Both the position numbers and the translations under genes were made by a program. DNA of 64,000 nt from Brevibacterium jeotgali (GTDB lineage: Bacteria; Actinomycetota; Actinomycetes; Actinomycetales; Brevibacteriaceae): NCBI RefSeq assembly GCF_900169175.1, contig NZ_FXZM01000001.1:62001-126000 (forward strand), given 5' to 3'. The first letter of the stretch is position 1. Each line of letters starts with the position of its first letter. The notes under the pieces are model-generated. The model was not told the DNA's origin. It did not search any database and worked only from the letters and a program-made list of their open reading frames with translations. Positions 42,323 to 50,601 of this stretch are shown here, in pieces.

Positions 42323-44993
42323 CTCCTGCTGCGTGGTCGGTGGTCGGAAGGTGGGTCTGCGGAGCGTTCGCTCCGACAGACTTCCGAGGGTCTATGCCGA
42401 GTCCGTCGAGGAGCTCTTCGGCCACCTGCGCGCCGAGGTCCTTCGCCACGGCCAGCAGGAGGGAGTGGTCTCCGTCCGTCGAGGTCCGGGCGGCATCCGC
42501 CGCACGGGGGAGCTTCGTCGACTGCGTGACGCGCAGCAGCGTCCCCTCGTCGTCTGCGAGGACTCCGGAGACTTCGAGGGTGCGGCCGTCCAGGGTCGCG
42601 AGTGCGCCGATGGGAGCGGAGCAGCCCGCCTCTGCACGGGACAGGATGGCGCGCTCGCAGTCGACGGTCAGTGCCGTCGCGCAGTCGTGCAGTCCGCGCA
42701 GTCCCTCACGCAGGGATCCGTCGTCCGCGTTCAGATCCGCAGACGCGTCGCGGCATTCGATTCCGAGGGCGCCCTGGCCCGGGGCCGGGAGCATGACTGG
42801 TCCGGCGAGCACGTCGGTGACCTCGTCGATCCGGCCCAGTCGGCGCACACCGGCAGCGGCGAGGACGACACCGTCCAGGCGCCCCTCCGTCACGTGGCGG
42901 ATGCGGGTCTCGACGTTGCCGCGCACTCCCGTCACCTCGATGTCGGGCCGCGCGTCCCGCAGCTGTGCGGCGCGACGCGGCGAGCCGGTGCCGATGACGG
43001 AGCCTGCGGGAAGGTCCGCGAGGCTCATGCCGTCGCGGGCGATGAGGACGTCCGACGGATCGACGCGCGGGGTCACCGCGGCGAGGTGGATGCCGGGCGC
43101 CGGTGTCGTGGGGAGGTCCTTCAGGGAGTGGACGGCGATGTCGATCGTGCCGCTCAGCAGTGCGCTGCGGACAGCGGAGACGAACACACCGGTGCCGCCG
43201 AAGGAGGCGAGAGGTCTCATGTTCACGTCGCCCTCGGTGACGACCTCCACGATCTCGACCCGCCACCCCGTCTGCGCGGCGAGCTGCTGTGCCACCGCCG
43301 TCGACTGCGACCGCGCCAGCCGCGACCTGCGTGTGCCCAGGCGCACGGTGCGGCCGGTGGGCTCGTCCGGTTCGATGACGTCCATCGTGTGGTCCGCCAC
43401 CGGACTCTGGCCGTCAGCGGCGACGTAGTGGTCGGCCGACGAGCCTGAGCCTGAGCCCGACGAGTCCGTGCTCGGAGCCGAGCCTGAGCCCGAACCCGGG
43501 ACCGAGTCCGGCGTCGACACGGCGGCAGCCGCATCCAGCACTGCTGTGGGCGCCGATGCCGGCGAGGCCGCGGACGCGGAGCCGCCCAGGGACGCGGACG
43601 CGAGCGCGAACGGATTCGCGGCCATGGCCTCGGCGGCGGTGGCAGTGGCGTCCGGTCCGGGAACGGACGAGGCGTCCACCGAGGCGGGGGGCGTGCGCTG
43701 CAGATCGAAGAGCATCGAGAGGGCCGCGGCGTAGTCGACCGATTCGTCGTCCGCGCCCATGAGCTCCTTCACCCGGACCGTCGGGGTGTGGAGGAGGCTG
43801 GTCGCGACGCGCCGCAGGGAATTCCGGATCTCTTCGAGGTCCTTGTCCGACACCCGGCCGCCCAGTCGGCGCGACAGCCTCTCGAACTCACGATCGACGG
43901 TGTCGCGGGCCTGACGGCGCAGTGCGGTCACGGTCGGGGCGATCTGGCGTGCGCGGCGGCTCGCGGACAGCGACGCGAGCTCCTCGTGGATGATCGATCG
44001 CACCTGCGCGACGATCTCGACGACGCCGGAGGCCTCCGTGTAGGCGGAGTCGGCGAAGAGCGACGACAGGCCCTCGAGGCCGATCGTCCGCACGTGCTCG
44101 TGGGTCTCCACGTCCGGGTCGACGTCGAACGGCAGGGCCAGGTCGACGACGAACGTGCTGGTGGGCTCTGCGCCGGGGGCCAGGTGGTCGAGCGATGCCG
44201 TGACGGTCCCCGCATCGATGACGGTCCCGCGGGCGCCCGTCACGGAGATGACGAGGTCCGCGCGGGCGAACTCCTCCGCGAGCACGTCGGGCGTCAGTTC
44301 CCGGGCACGCCCCGCGACGGAGTCCGCGAGCCGCTGCGCCTTGTCGAGGGTCCGGTTGAGCACGGTGAGTGAGGCGACTCCCTGGCGCGCGAGCGACGCG
44401 ACGGACAGTCCGGACATGGCACCTGCGCCCACGACGAGCACATCCGCGGCAGCCAGCGGACCGATGTGGGTGACGGCCTCCGTCAGGGCGGTGTCGAGCA
44501 GGGAGCGGGCGACGGAGTCGAGCTCCGTCTCCGCGTGCGCGCGCTTGCCCACCCGCAGCGACTCCTGCACCGTGCGGCTGAGCTCGCCCGTGAGGCGGCC
44601 GTCCTCCTGCGCAGCGCTGTACGACTGGCGGAGCTGACCGAGGATCTGCGACTCGCCCACAGCCATCGAGTCCAGCCCGGAGGCGACCGTCAGGAGGTGC
44701 TCGACGGCCTTGTCGTCGAACCGGACGTAGACGTGGTGCGCGAGGTCCGCCCAGTCGATCCCCGTGACGCTCACGAGCGCCGCGCCCACGTCGGCGAGCC
44801 CGCCGTGGAAGGCCCGGACGTCGGCCACGATCTCGAGGCGGTTGCACGTCGTGAGCACGAGCGCGCCGTCGACGTACTCACCGCCGAGGACGCGTTCGGT
44901 GAGGAGGTCGACGCTTCTGCCCGACAGGGCGACGGCATCGAGCACCGACATGGGCGCGGAACGGTGTGAGACTCCGAGTACGAGCGTGGTCAC
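42297..44993 (-). CDS. hemA-hemC: Fused glutamyl-tRNA reductase / hydroxymethylbilane synthase (HemA-HemC)
   Basis: One uninterrupted 898-aa frame joins the first and fourth enzymes of the C5 heme pathway. Residues 1 to about 432 are glutamyl-tRNA reductase: GVSHRSAP, nucleophile Cys50 in TTCNRLEI, GESQILGQ, NADPH motif VVGAGAMSGLS and the C-terminal dimerisation helices. Residues 433-545 are an Ala/Ser/Gly/Pro linker. Residues 546 to about 875 are porphobilinogen deaminase: RLGTRRSRLARSQS, HSLKDLP, GTGSPRRAAQL, and dipyrromethane Cys791 in EAGCSAPIGA. An internal ATG at 43385 (Met537) could allow separate HemC translation. The GTG at 44993 overlaps the rex stop. Confidence 0.95.
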   Translation of the reverse strand: MTTLVLGVSHRSAPMSVLDAVALSGRSVDLLTERVLGGEYVDGALVLTTCNRLEIVADVRAFHGGLADVGAALVSVTGIDWADLAHHVYVRFDDKAVEHLLTVASGLDSMAVGESQILGQLRQSYSAAQEDGRLTGELSRTVQESLRVGKRAHAETELDSVARSLLDTALTEAVTHIGPLAAADVLVVGAGAMSGLSVASLARQGVASLTVLNRTLDKAQRLADSVAGRARELTPDVLAEEFARADLVISVTGARGTVIDAGTVTASLDHLAPGAEPTSTFVVDLALPFDVDPDVETHEHVRTIGLEGLSSLFADSAYTEASGVVEIVAQVRSIIHEELASLSASRRARQIAPTVTALRRQARDTVDREFERLSRRLGGRVSDKDLEEIRNSLRRVATSLLHTPTVRVKELMGADDESVDYAAALSMLFDLQRTPPASVDASSVPGPDATATAAEAMAANPFALASASLGGSASAASPASAPTAVLDAAAAVSTPDSVPGSGSGSAPSTDSSGSGSGSSADHYVAADGQSPVADHTMDVIEPDEPTGRTVRLGTRRSRLARSQSTAVAQQLAAQTGWRVEIVEVVTEGDVNMRPLASFGGTGVFVSAVRSALLSGTIDIAVHSLKDLPTTPAPGIHLAAVTPRVDPSDVLIARDGMSLADLPAGSVIGTGSPRRAAQLRDARPDIEVTGVRGNVETRIRHVTEGRLDGVVLAAAGVRRLGRIDEVTDVLAGPVMLPAPGQGALGIECRDASADLNADDGSLREGLRGLHDCATALTVDCERAILSRAEAGCSAPIGALATLDGRTLEVSGVLADDEGTLLRVTQSTKLPRAADAARTSTDGDHSLLLAVAKDLGAQVAEELLDGLGIDPRKSVGANAPQTHLPTTDHAAGGDEGVDSR

Positions 44994-45721
44994 GTCTCTG
45001 CCTCCAGGGGGCCGGGCGACGGATGTGGACTGTGTGCGGAAGCTCCCGGGACCGCCTGCGGGCTGTTGGGAGCGAAGTGCGAGAGGACCTGCAGTTCGGT
45101 CGCGAGGTCGACCTGACGGACTTCGACGCCGGCGGGGCCGCGCACGGGCACGGGCGCGAAGTTCAGCAGACCCTTGACGGGGGTGCCCGACACGGCGTCG
45201 ACGACGGATTGGGCCGCGTCCGCGGGAACGGCGATGACGAGGAGTTCGAGCGCGAGCGATTCGACGGCTCGCGGCAGATCGGTGATGTCCGCGACCACGA
45301 GATCGCCGACCGGCTCACCGATGCGCACGGGGGCGTCGTCGAAGACCGCCTTCACCGAGAAGCCGTGCTCGGGGTCCGACAGGTAGTGGGCCAGCGCAGT
45401 TCCGAGTCGGCCCGCGCCGACCACGCCCACCGGGCGCAGCCGATCGATGCCGAGGAAGCCGCGGATCGCTTCAGCGAGGTCGAGTGCGTCGTAGCCGACT
45501 CCGCGGCGTCCGGTGAAGCGGAGGAGGGAGAGGTCCCGGCGAACGATCGCTGCGCCGACACCGCATGTGCGGGCGAGGTCCTCGCTGGAGGCAGTCGTCC
45601 GGCCGGCGGCGATGAGAGCGGTCAGCGCACCGAGGTACACCGGCATGCGCGTCACGGCGGGCATGGGAGCCGACCGTGCTGCGCCATCAGGCGCCGTCGC
45701 AGCCGACAGGGTCTGTGCCAC
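44990..45721 (-). CDS. rex: Redox-sensing transcriptional repressor Rex
   Basis: A 243-aa NADH/NAD+ sensor. N-terminal winged helix: PVYLGALTALIAAGRTTASSEDLARTCGVGAAIVRRDLSLL; then GVGYDALDL and the Rossmann dinucleotide site PVGVVGAGRLGTALAHYL; the C-terminal swapped helix follows. A normal Rex is about 210-230 aa; here a Pro/Ser-rich tail is added. Rex represses respiratory genes when NADH is low, so its position at the head of the heme and cytochrome c run is meaningful. GTG at 45721; Met20 (MPAVTRMPVYLG) is an alternative. I found no clear Rex operator nearby. Confidence 0.92.
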   Translation of the reverse strand: MAQTLSAATAPDGAARSAPMPAVTRMPVYLGALTALIAAGRTTASSEDLARTCGVGAAIVRRDLSLLRFTGRRGVGYDALDLAEAIRGFLGIDRLRPVGVVGAGRLGTALAHYLSDPEHGFSVKAVFDDAPVRIGEPVGDLVVADITDLPRAVESLALELLVIAVPADAAQSVVDAVSGTPVKGLLNFAPVPVRGPAGVEVRQVDLATELQVLSHFAPNSPQAVPGASAHSPHPSPGPLEAET

Positions 45722-45783
45722 CGCGTCTCGCTCTCCTCTCTGCGCTGTGCGCTCTTGTCGGATGCTCGTCCGATTGAGCGCGT

Positions 45784-46041
45784 TCAGGCTTCGGCCGCCT
45801 GGCGCGCGTCGATGGCGCGCGCCAGGCGGTCGGGGTCGATCCGGTGGAAGCCCACCTGACGGCCTTCGACCAGTACGACGGGGACATCCCAGTCGTATCG
45901 GTCCTTCAGTTCAGGGTCTGTGTCGATGTCCGTGACCGTCACATCGACGTCACGGCCCGCGGCCACCTGCGCCACGACCTGCTCCGCAGCGGAGCACAGT
46001 CCGCAGTCCGCCCTCGTGAGGACGGTGACCCGAACGACCAC
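45784..46041 (-). CDS. Glutaredoxin-family (DUF836-type) redox protein
   Basis: An 85-aa thioredoxin-fold protein with the redox motif TRADCGLCSAAEQ (Cys13 and Cys16) and the glutaredoxin-like strand VPVVLVEGRQVGFHRID. No signal peptide, so cytoplasmic. Such small glutaredoxins occur beside rex-hemA in other actinobacteria. GTG at 46041. The 62-bp gap before rex (45722-45783) has no evident promoter, so the two may be co-transcribed. Confidence 0.85.
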   Translation of the reverse strand: MVVRVTVLTRADCGLCSAAEQVVAQVAAGRDVDVTVTDIDTDPELKDRYDWDVPVVLVEGRQVGFHRIDPDRLARAIDARQAAEA

Positions 46042-46115
46042 CGGTCTCCCTTCACCCCTTCACAACAAACCCCCGGCCTGCACATGCGTGCCGGACGGGG
46101 TCTGCGCGAGAAGTA

Positions 46116-46214
46116 TTACTTCTTGTTGCGGCGCTGGTGGCGCGTCTTGCGAAGCAGTTTGCGGTGCTTCTTCTTCGACATACGCTTGCGGCGCTTCTTG
46201 ATCACTGAGCCCAT
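46116..46214 (-). CDS. Small ribosomal protein bS22 / AURKAIP1-COX24 domain protein (32 aa)
   Basis: A 32-residue, extremely basic peptide starting [20 protein letters not shown] and ending RRNKK, almost identical to the mycobacterial ribosomal protein bS22 found at the decoding side of the small subunit. Start ATG at 46214 with a GGTGAGG ribosome-binding site; stop TAA at 46116. In many actinobacteria it lies beside the same redox/heme genes. It is too short for usual ORF callers. TATGTT on the minus strand at 46273-46268 could be its -10 box. Confidence 0.93.
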   Translation of the reverse strand: MGSVIKKRRKRMSKKKHRKLLRKTRHQRRNKK

Positions 46215-46376
46215 GGGCACACCTCACCGGGTTGACATCACGGTGAACAGGGGATGCCCACCGCCGGAACATAGCCGCTCAAGTCTATCCCCGCGCTCGG
46301 GTCAGGGCAAAAGGAGTCCGGTCACACTCGCGATCGGAGACCGCCGGACGCGTGCTTCGTCCCGGCCGACGTGCAC

Positions 46377-47579
46377 TCAATCATAGTAGGCGTCGAGTCC
46401 GAAGAACGGGAAGACGGACTTCCTGGTCGCCATGACCGCGCGGTCCAGGTCCGCCTGGGGGTCGTATCCGTTCGACCACGGGGCGAAGGAGCCGTCGTAG
46501 CCGTCCGTCATGAGCAGCGGCGCGTCGCGGCCCACGATCGACTCCGCGTAGCGCCTCCACCGCTCGGGCGTATCCGTGCTCGGCGCGATCGGCTGGCCGG
46601 CGGCGATCGCGACGAGCTGGGTCCAGGCGCGCGGGACCACGTCGAGGATGGAGTAGCCCCCGCCTCCCGTCGCGATCCACTTCCCGCCTGTCAGCTCCTC
46701 CGACAGCGAACGGGCGAGCAGCGCGGTCTCCCGCATGCCGTCGACGCTGAACCGCAGGTGGGTGAGCGGATCGGCGCGGTGCCCGTCGCAGCCGTGCTGG
46801 GTCACGAGGATCTGCGGATCGAACTCCCGCAGCACGTGGGGCACCACCGCATCGACGGCGCGCAGCCAGTCCGCGTCGTCGGCGCGCGGCGGCAGTGCGA
46901 CATTCACGGCGGACGCGGCCGCCTGCATCCCCCCGATGTCGTTCGCGAAGCCCGTGCCGGGGAAGAGGAACCGGCCGTTCTCGTGGACGGACAGCGTGAG
47001 GACGCGGGGGTCGTCCCAGAAGATCCGTTCGACCCCGTCGCCGTGGTGGGCGTCGAAGTCGACGTAGGCGACGCGGCGGTACCCGTTCTCCAGGAGCGTG
47101 GTGATCGTCGCCGCGAGGTCGTTGTAGACGCAGAAGCCCGACGCGCGGTCGCTCATCGCATGATGCATGCCGCCGCAGAAGTTCACGGCGCGGTCGTACC
47201 CGCCGCCCGCCACTGCACGCGCGGCTTCCACACCGGCCTGGAAGATCCGGCCTGACGCCTCGTGGATCTTCTCGAACCGCGGCACGTCCTCCGTGCCGAC
47301 CCCCCACTCCTGCTGGAACGGTTCGTCGAGCGAGGTCGCCTCCCCCGCCTCCTTCACGGCAGCCACGTAGTCGCGCGTGTGGACCTTCTCGAGTTCTGCC
47401 TCATCCACCCCGCCGACCGCGGACACCGTGATGCGCGGATGGTCGAAGAGGCCGAAGTCGGTCGCGAGCTTCGCAGTGAGGTCCAGCCTGAGCGGATGCA
47501 TGGGATGGCTGGGCCCGAAGTCGTAGTCGGTGAAGGTCTCGTCCCACGTGACGAAGAGATCGAGATCACTGCTTTCCAT
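46377..47579 (-). CDS. AcuC-like histone deacetylase-family amidohydrolase
   Basis: A 400-aa zinc-dependent deacetylase of the class I HDAC-like family (AcuC/HdaH). Seen: opening TWDETFTDYDFGPSHPMHPLRL, FCGGMHHAMSDRASGFCVYND (catalytic His pair), YVDFDAHHGDGVERIF (zinc ligands Asp and His), VHENGRFLFPGTG, and TQHGCDGHRADPLTHL with the third zinc ligand. AcuC removes acetyl groups from acetyl-CoA synthetase in Bacillus; the substrate here is not known. ATG at 47579 was chosen because TACAGT ends 6 nt upstream; the GTG at 47585 abuts the -10 box. Confidence 0.9.
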   Translation of the reverse strand: MESSDLDLFVTWDETFTDYDFGPSHPMHPLRLDLTAKLATDFGLFDHPRITVSAVGGVDEAELEKVHTRDYVAAVKEAGEATSLDEPFQQEWGVGTEDVPRFEKIHEASGRIFQAGVEAARAVAGGGYDRAVNFCGGMHHAMSDRASGFCVYNDLAATITTLLENGYRRVAYVDFDAHHGDGVERIFWDDPRVLTLSVHENGRFLFPGTGFANDIGGMQAAASAVNVALPPRADDADWLRAVDAVVPHVLREFDPQILVTQHGCDGHRADPLTHLRFSVDGMRETALLARSLSEELTGGKWIATGGGGYSILDVVPRAWTQLVAIAAGQPIAPSTDTPERWRRYAESIVGRDAPLLMTDGYDGSFAPWSNGYDPQADLDRAVMATRKSVFPFFGLDAYYD

Positions 47580-47585
47580 GCCCAC

Positions 47586-47591
47586 ACTGTA
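47586..47591 (-). promoter_or_regulatory. Predicted -10 box (TACAGT) for the leaderless deacetylase gene
   Basis: TACAGT on the minus strand ends 6 nt before the ATG at 47579. Confidence 0.45.
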
Positions 47592-47628
47592 TCCGTCCCG
47601 ATGCCGACCGGCTCGTTCGACCTGGCCG

Positions 47629-47634
47629 TACTAT
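47629..47634 (+). promoter_or_regulatory. Predicted -10 box (TACTAT) for leaderless trkH
   Basis: TACTAT ends 7 nt before the ATG at 47642; it is 38 bp from the opposing deacetylase -10 box. Confidence 0.5.
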
Positions 47635-47641
47635 GTGACGA

Positions 47642-49051
47642 ATGGAGGACAGTCCGCGTTCCAGCACTGCCGATCGAGCACCGTCGCAGGCACCGACGCG
47701 GCGCCGTCTCCGTGACCTGGCCGACTCGCTCGTGCTCGCATCGCCCGCACGCACGGCGATGGCCGGGTTCGCACTCGTCGCGGCAGTCTGCTCCGTGCTG
47801 CTCGCGCTGCCGGTGGCCGCACGGGGCCCGGGATCCGCATCCGTCGCCGATGCGGTGCTCGTCGCCGTCTCCGCCGTCAGCGTCACCGGTCTCACCTCGG
47901 TCGTCACGGAGCAGCAGTGGTCCTCCTTCGGACTGGGAGTGATCACGATCGCCATCCAGGTGGGCGGCATCGGCATCCTCACGGCCGCATCGCTCCTGGG
48001 CATGGCCATGTCGAAGCGGCTGGGCGTCCGCCAGCGGCTCCTCGCCGCTCAGGCCACGGGCGCCTCCCAACTGGGTCAGGTCGGGTCTCTGCTGCGAGTC
48101 GTGCTGCTCACGATGATCGCCGCCGAGGTCGTAGTCACGCTTCTGCTCCTCCCCCGGTTCCTGCTCCGTGGTGAGGGTGTGTGGGAGGCCCTCTGGCACG
48201 CCGTGTTCTACGCCGTGTCCTCGTTCAACAATGCGGGGTTCACCGTGCACCCGGGAGGAATGGAGCACTTCGCCGACGATCCGTGGATCCTCGGTGTGAT
48301 CGGCACAGCCGTGTTCATCGGCTCGCTCGGCTTCCCCGTGGTCTTCGTCATGAGTGTCTTCTGGCGCACTCCCCGAGGGTGGGACCTCCATACGAAGCTC
48401 ACCCTCACGGTGTCCGCGGCCCTCGTGCTCGTCGGCTGGGCACTGCTGCTCGTCTTCGAGACGGGCAATCCCCGCACACTGGCGGACACGGGGCCCGTCG
48501 CGACGGCCGGTGAGGTGCTCTTCCTCTCCGTCATGTCCCGATCCGGCGGGTTCACGACGATGGACGTCCAGAGCATGACCCAGACGAGTCACGTACTGCT
48601 GGACGTCCTCATGTTCATCGGCGGCGGTTCCGGCTCGACTGCCGGTGGGATCAAGGTGACGACCCTCGCGGTGCTGGTCCTCGCGTCCGTCTCAGAAGCC
48701 CGGGGCCTCACGGACACGACTGCATTCCGCCGTCGCATCGACCCCTCGAGCATCCGCCTCGCCATCACGGTCCTGCTCGCAGGCGCGGGGACCGTCCTCC
48801 TCGGCACCGTGGTGATGCTGAACGTCACCGACGAGCCCCTGGACCTGGTCCTCTTCGAGGTCGTGAGCGCCTTCGCCACGTGCGGACTCAGCGTGGGGGT
48901 CACCGAACGTGCTCCCGACGCGGGTCTCCACGTCCTGAGTGCGCTCATGCTCATCGGCAGACTCGGGACCATCACTCTCGCGTCCGCACTGTCCCAGCGA
49001 TCGCAGAGCCGCAGGTACAGGTATGCGGAAGAGCGCCCCATCGTCGGCTGA
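47642..49051 (+). CDS. TrkH/KtrB-type potassium channel-transporter subunit
   Basis: A 469-aa membrane protein with four pore-loop repeats. The selectivity filters read SVTGLT, SSFNNAGFT, MSRSGGFTT and FATCGLSV, each with the conserved central glycine. The helix following the third repeat carries the IGGGSGSTAGGIKVTT gate sequence. N-terminal 30 residues are polar. It would work with the TrkA-like regulator encoded by the convergent gene 3 bp after its stop. Potassium uptake also fits a salt-response locus that holds ectABC. Confidence 0.92.
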   Translation: MEDSPRSSTADRAPSQAPTRRRLRDLADSLVLASPARTAMAGFALVAAVCSVLLALPVAARGPGSASVADAVLVAVSAVSVTGLTSVVTEQQWSSFGLGVITIAIQVGGIGILTAASLLGMAMSKRLGVRQRLLAAQATGASQLGQVGSLLRVVLLTMIAAEVVVTLLLLPRFLLRGEGVWEALWHAVFYAVSSFNNAGFTVHPGGMEHFADDPWILGVIGTAVFIGSLGFPVVFVMSVFWRTPRGWDLHTKLTLTVSAALVLVGWALLLVFETGNPRTLADTGPVATAGEVLFLSVMSRSGGFTTMDVQSMTQTSHVLLDVLMFIGGGSGSTAGGIKVTTLAVLVLASVSEARGLTDTTAFRRRIDPSSIRLAITVLLAGAGTVLLGTVVMLNVTDEPLDLVLFEVVSAFATCGLSVGVTERAPDAGLHVLSALMLIGRLGTITLASALSQRSQSRRYRYAEERPIVG

Positions 49052-49054
49052 CGG

Positions 49055-49738
49055 TCACGGTCGCCGCGCGAACCTCCCCAGATCGTCGACATGACCGGCG
49101 ACGATGAGGACGTCCTGGCTTCCGACCCGCGTGTCGACGTTCGCATAGGTGAACTCCCTGCCGGGCGCCTTGATGCCGACGACGGTCACGCCGTAGTCAT
49201 CCCGGATCCCCGCCTCCGCGAGGGAGAGTCCCCTGACCTCTTCCGGCGGTCGCATCTTCACGACCGCGAAGTTCCCGTCATCGAAGTCGAGGTAGTCGAG
49301 CATCCGCGAATCCAGCAGATGAGCGACCCGGTCCCCGGCCTCGGTCTCCGGATAGAGGACGTGCTCCGCCCCGATGCGGCGGAGGATCGTTCCGTGCGCT
49401 TCGGAGATCGCCTTCGCCCAGATCTGCCCGACGCCGAGGTCGATGAGGTTCGCGGTCGTGAGCACGCTCGCCTCGATCGACGAGCCGACCCCGACGACCG
49501 CGGTCGAGAACTCGCCGGCGCCCAGCTGACGCAGTGCTTCGAGATGGGTGGCGTCCGCCTCCACGACGTGCGTGAGCTTCGACGACCACGTCTGCACGAG
49601 CTCCGGGTCCTTCTCGATCGCCATCACCTCGCGTCCCAGTGCCACGAGGGATCGTGCCGTGGCCGACCCGAACCGGCCCAGTCCGACGACGAGGACGCCC
49701 GACTCCGACGTCTGCGCCCGGCGACGCTCACCCCTCAC
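49055..49738 (-). CDS. TrkA/KtrA-type potassium uptake regulator (RCK)
   Basis: A 227-aa cytoplasmic gating subunit with RCK_N domain VLVVGLGRFGSATARSLVALG (NAD/ATP-binding GxGxxG), AIEKD acidic end of beta2, and an RCK_C domain from about 140. It pairs with TrkH at 47642-49051, although the two genes are convergent rather than in one operon. GTG at 49738 overlaps proC by 11 bp, so it is co-transcribed with proC instead. Confidence 0.9.
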   Translation of the reverse strand: MRGERRRAQTSESGVLVVGLGRFGSATARSLVALGREVMAIEKDPELVQTWSSKLTHVVEADATHLEALRQLGAGEFSTAVVGVGSSIEASVLTTANLIDLGVGQIWAKAISEAHGTILRRIGAEHVLYPETEAGDRVAHLLDSRMLDYLDFDDGNFAVVKMRPPEEVRGLSLAEAGIRDDYGVTVVGIKAPGREFTYANVDTRVGSQDVLIVAGHVDDLGRFARRP

Positions 49739-50552
49739 GGTTCTCCGCCTCCATCTGCAGCGACCGGTCCCCCGCCGCGCGGACTGCGCGTGCGACGATC
49801 TCGGCCAGCCCGTCCTCGGCGAACGACGCGATGCCGGCAGCCGTCGTCCCGCCCGCGCTGGTCACCGCCGACCGCAGGGCGGCCGGATCGGGAGAGTCCG
49901 CGAGCAGGCGCCCCGCGCCTTCTGCCGTGGCCGCGACGGCTCGCCTGGCGGTCTCCTCCTCGAGCCCCTGGGACACCGCCGCAGCGACCATGTGCTCCGC
50001 CAGTTGGAAGAAGAAGGCGACACCCGAGGCAGAGGCGCCGATCATCGCCGGCATGTCCTCCTCACCGATCCGGACGACCAGCCCCGCACCGCCGAGCAGA
50101 GAGGTGAGCTCGTCGATGGTGGCGGCGGGGACCTCGTCAGCGGCGGCCAGGGAGATGACGCCGTGGCCCACGGACGACGGTGTGTTCGGCATGATCCGCA
50201 CGACCGGGCGGTGCGGGAAGTGCGAGGTGAGCGTCGCGAGATCGACGCCGGCGGCCATCGACACGACTGTCGCGGTGTCCGGCAGTGCGCCGTCCAGCTC
50301 CGATGCGGTCTCAGCGAGCATCCAGGGCTTCACCCCGAGGAAGACGAGGTCCGCACCGGCGACGGCGCTGCGATTGGCCTGGGTGTCGTCCTCGACCGCG
50401 ATCGTCGGGACCCCCAGACGGGACCCGAGCTGCGCGGCCGACTCCGCGGAGCGGGTCGTCGCGCGCACCTCCTCCGCGTCCTGCCCTGCGGCGAGGATCC
50501 CCGCCAGAAGTGCACTGCCCATGTTCCCTGTGCCCACGAAAGCGATCCGCAT
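49728..50552 (-). CDS. proC: Pyrroline-5-carboxylate reductase
   Basis: Reduces P5C to proline with NAD(P)H (274 aa). N-terminal AFVGTGNMGSALLAGIL dinucleotide loop, GVKPWMLAET, the VVRIMPNTPSSVGHGV block with the conserved MPNTP, and the C-terminal ALRSAVTSAGGTTAAGIASF (the family signature). It lies between the TrkA gene and the TIM-barrel gene. Proline is a compatible solute, which fits potassium and ectoine genes in the same window. Confidence 0.95.
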   Translation of the reverse strand: MRIAFVGTGNMGSALLAGILAAGQDAEEVRATTRSAESAAQLGSRLGVPTIAVEDDTQANRSAVAGADLVFLGVKPWMLAETASELDGALPDTATVVSMAAGVDLATLTSHFPHRPVVRIMPNTPSSVGHGVISLAAADEVPAATIDELTSLLGGAGLVVRIGEEDMPAMIGASASGVAFFFQLAEHMVAAAVSQGLEEETARRAVAATAEGAGRLLADSPDPAALRSAVTSAGGTTAAGIASFAEDGLAEIVARAVRAAGDRSLQMEAENREG

Positions 50553-50601
50553 GGGACGAGGCTACTACCGGCCGGCCGCCTGCACGACTGCACGTCCGGA
50601 C

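Noticed and set aside
43350-43700. HemA-HemC fusion as a frameshift or sequencing artefact
   Set aside because: The reading frame is continuous and the linker has the same GC-rich codon pattern as both domains. A real stop could have been lost by a single error, so the check is listed in the finding, but nothing in the sequence suggests it.
45700-46300. Possible Rex operator near rex, glutaredoxin and bS22
   Set aside because: A TTCACAA half-site at 46060 lacks the TTGTGAA partner at the proper distance, so it does not meet the inverted-repeat consensus.
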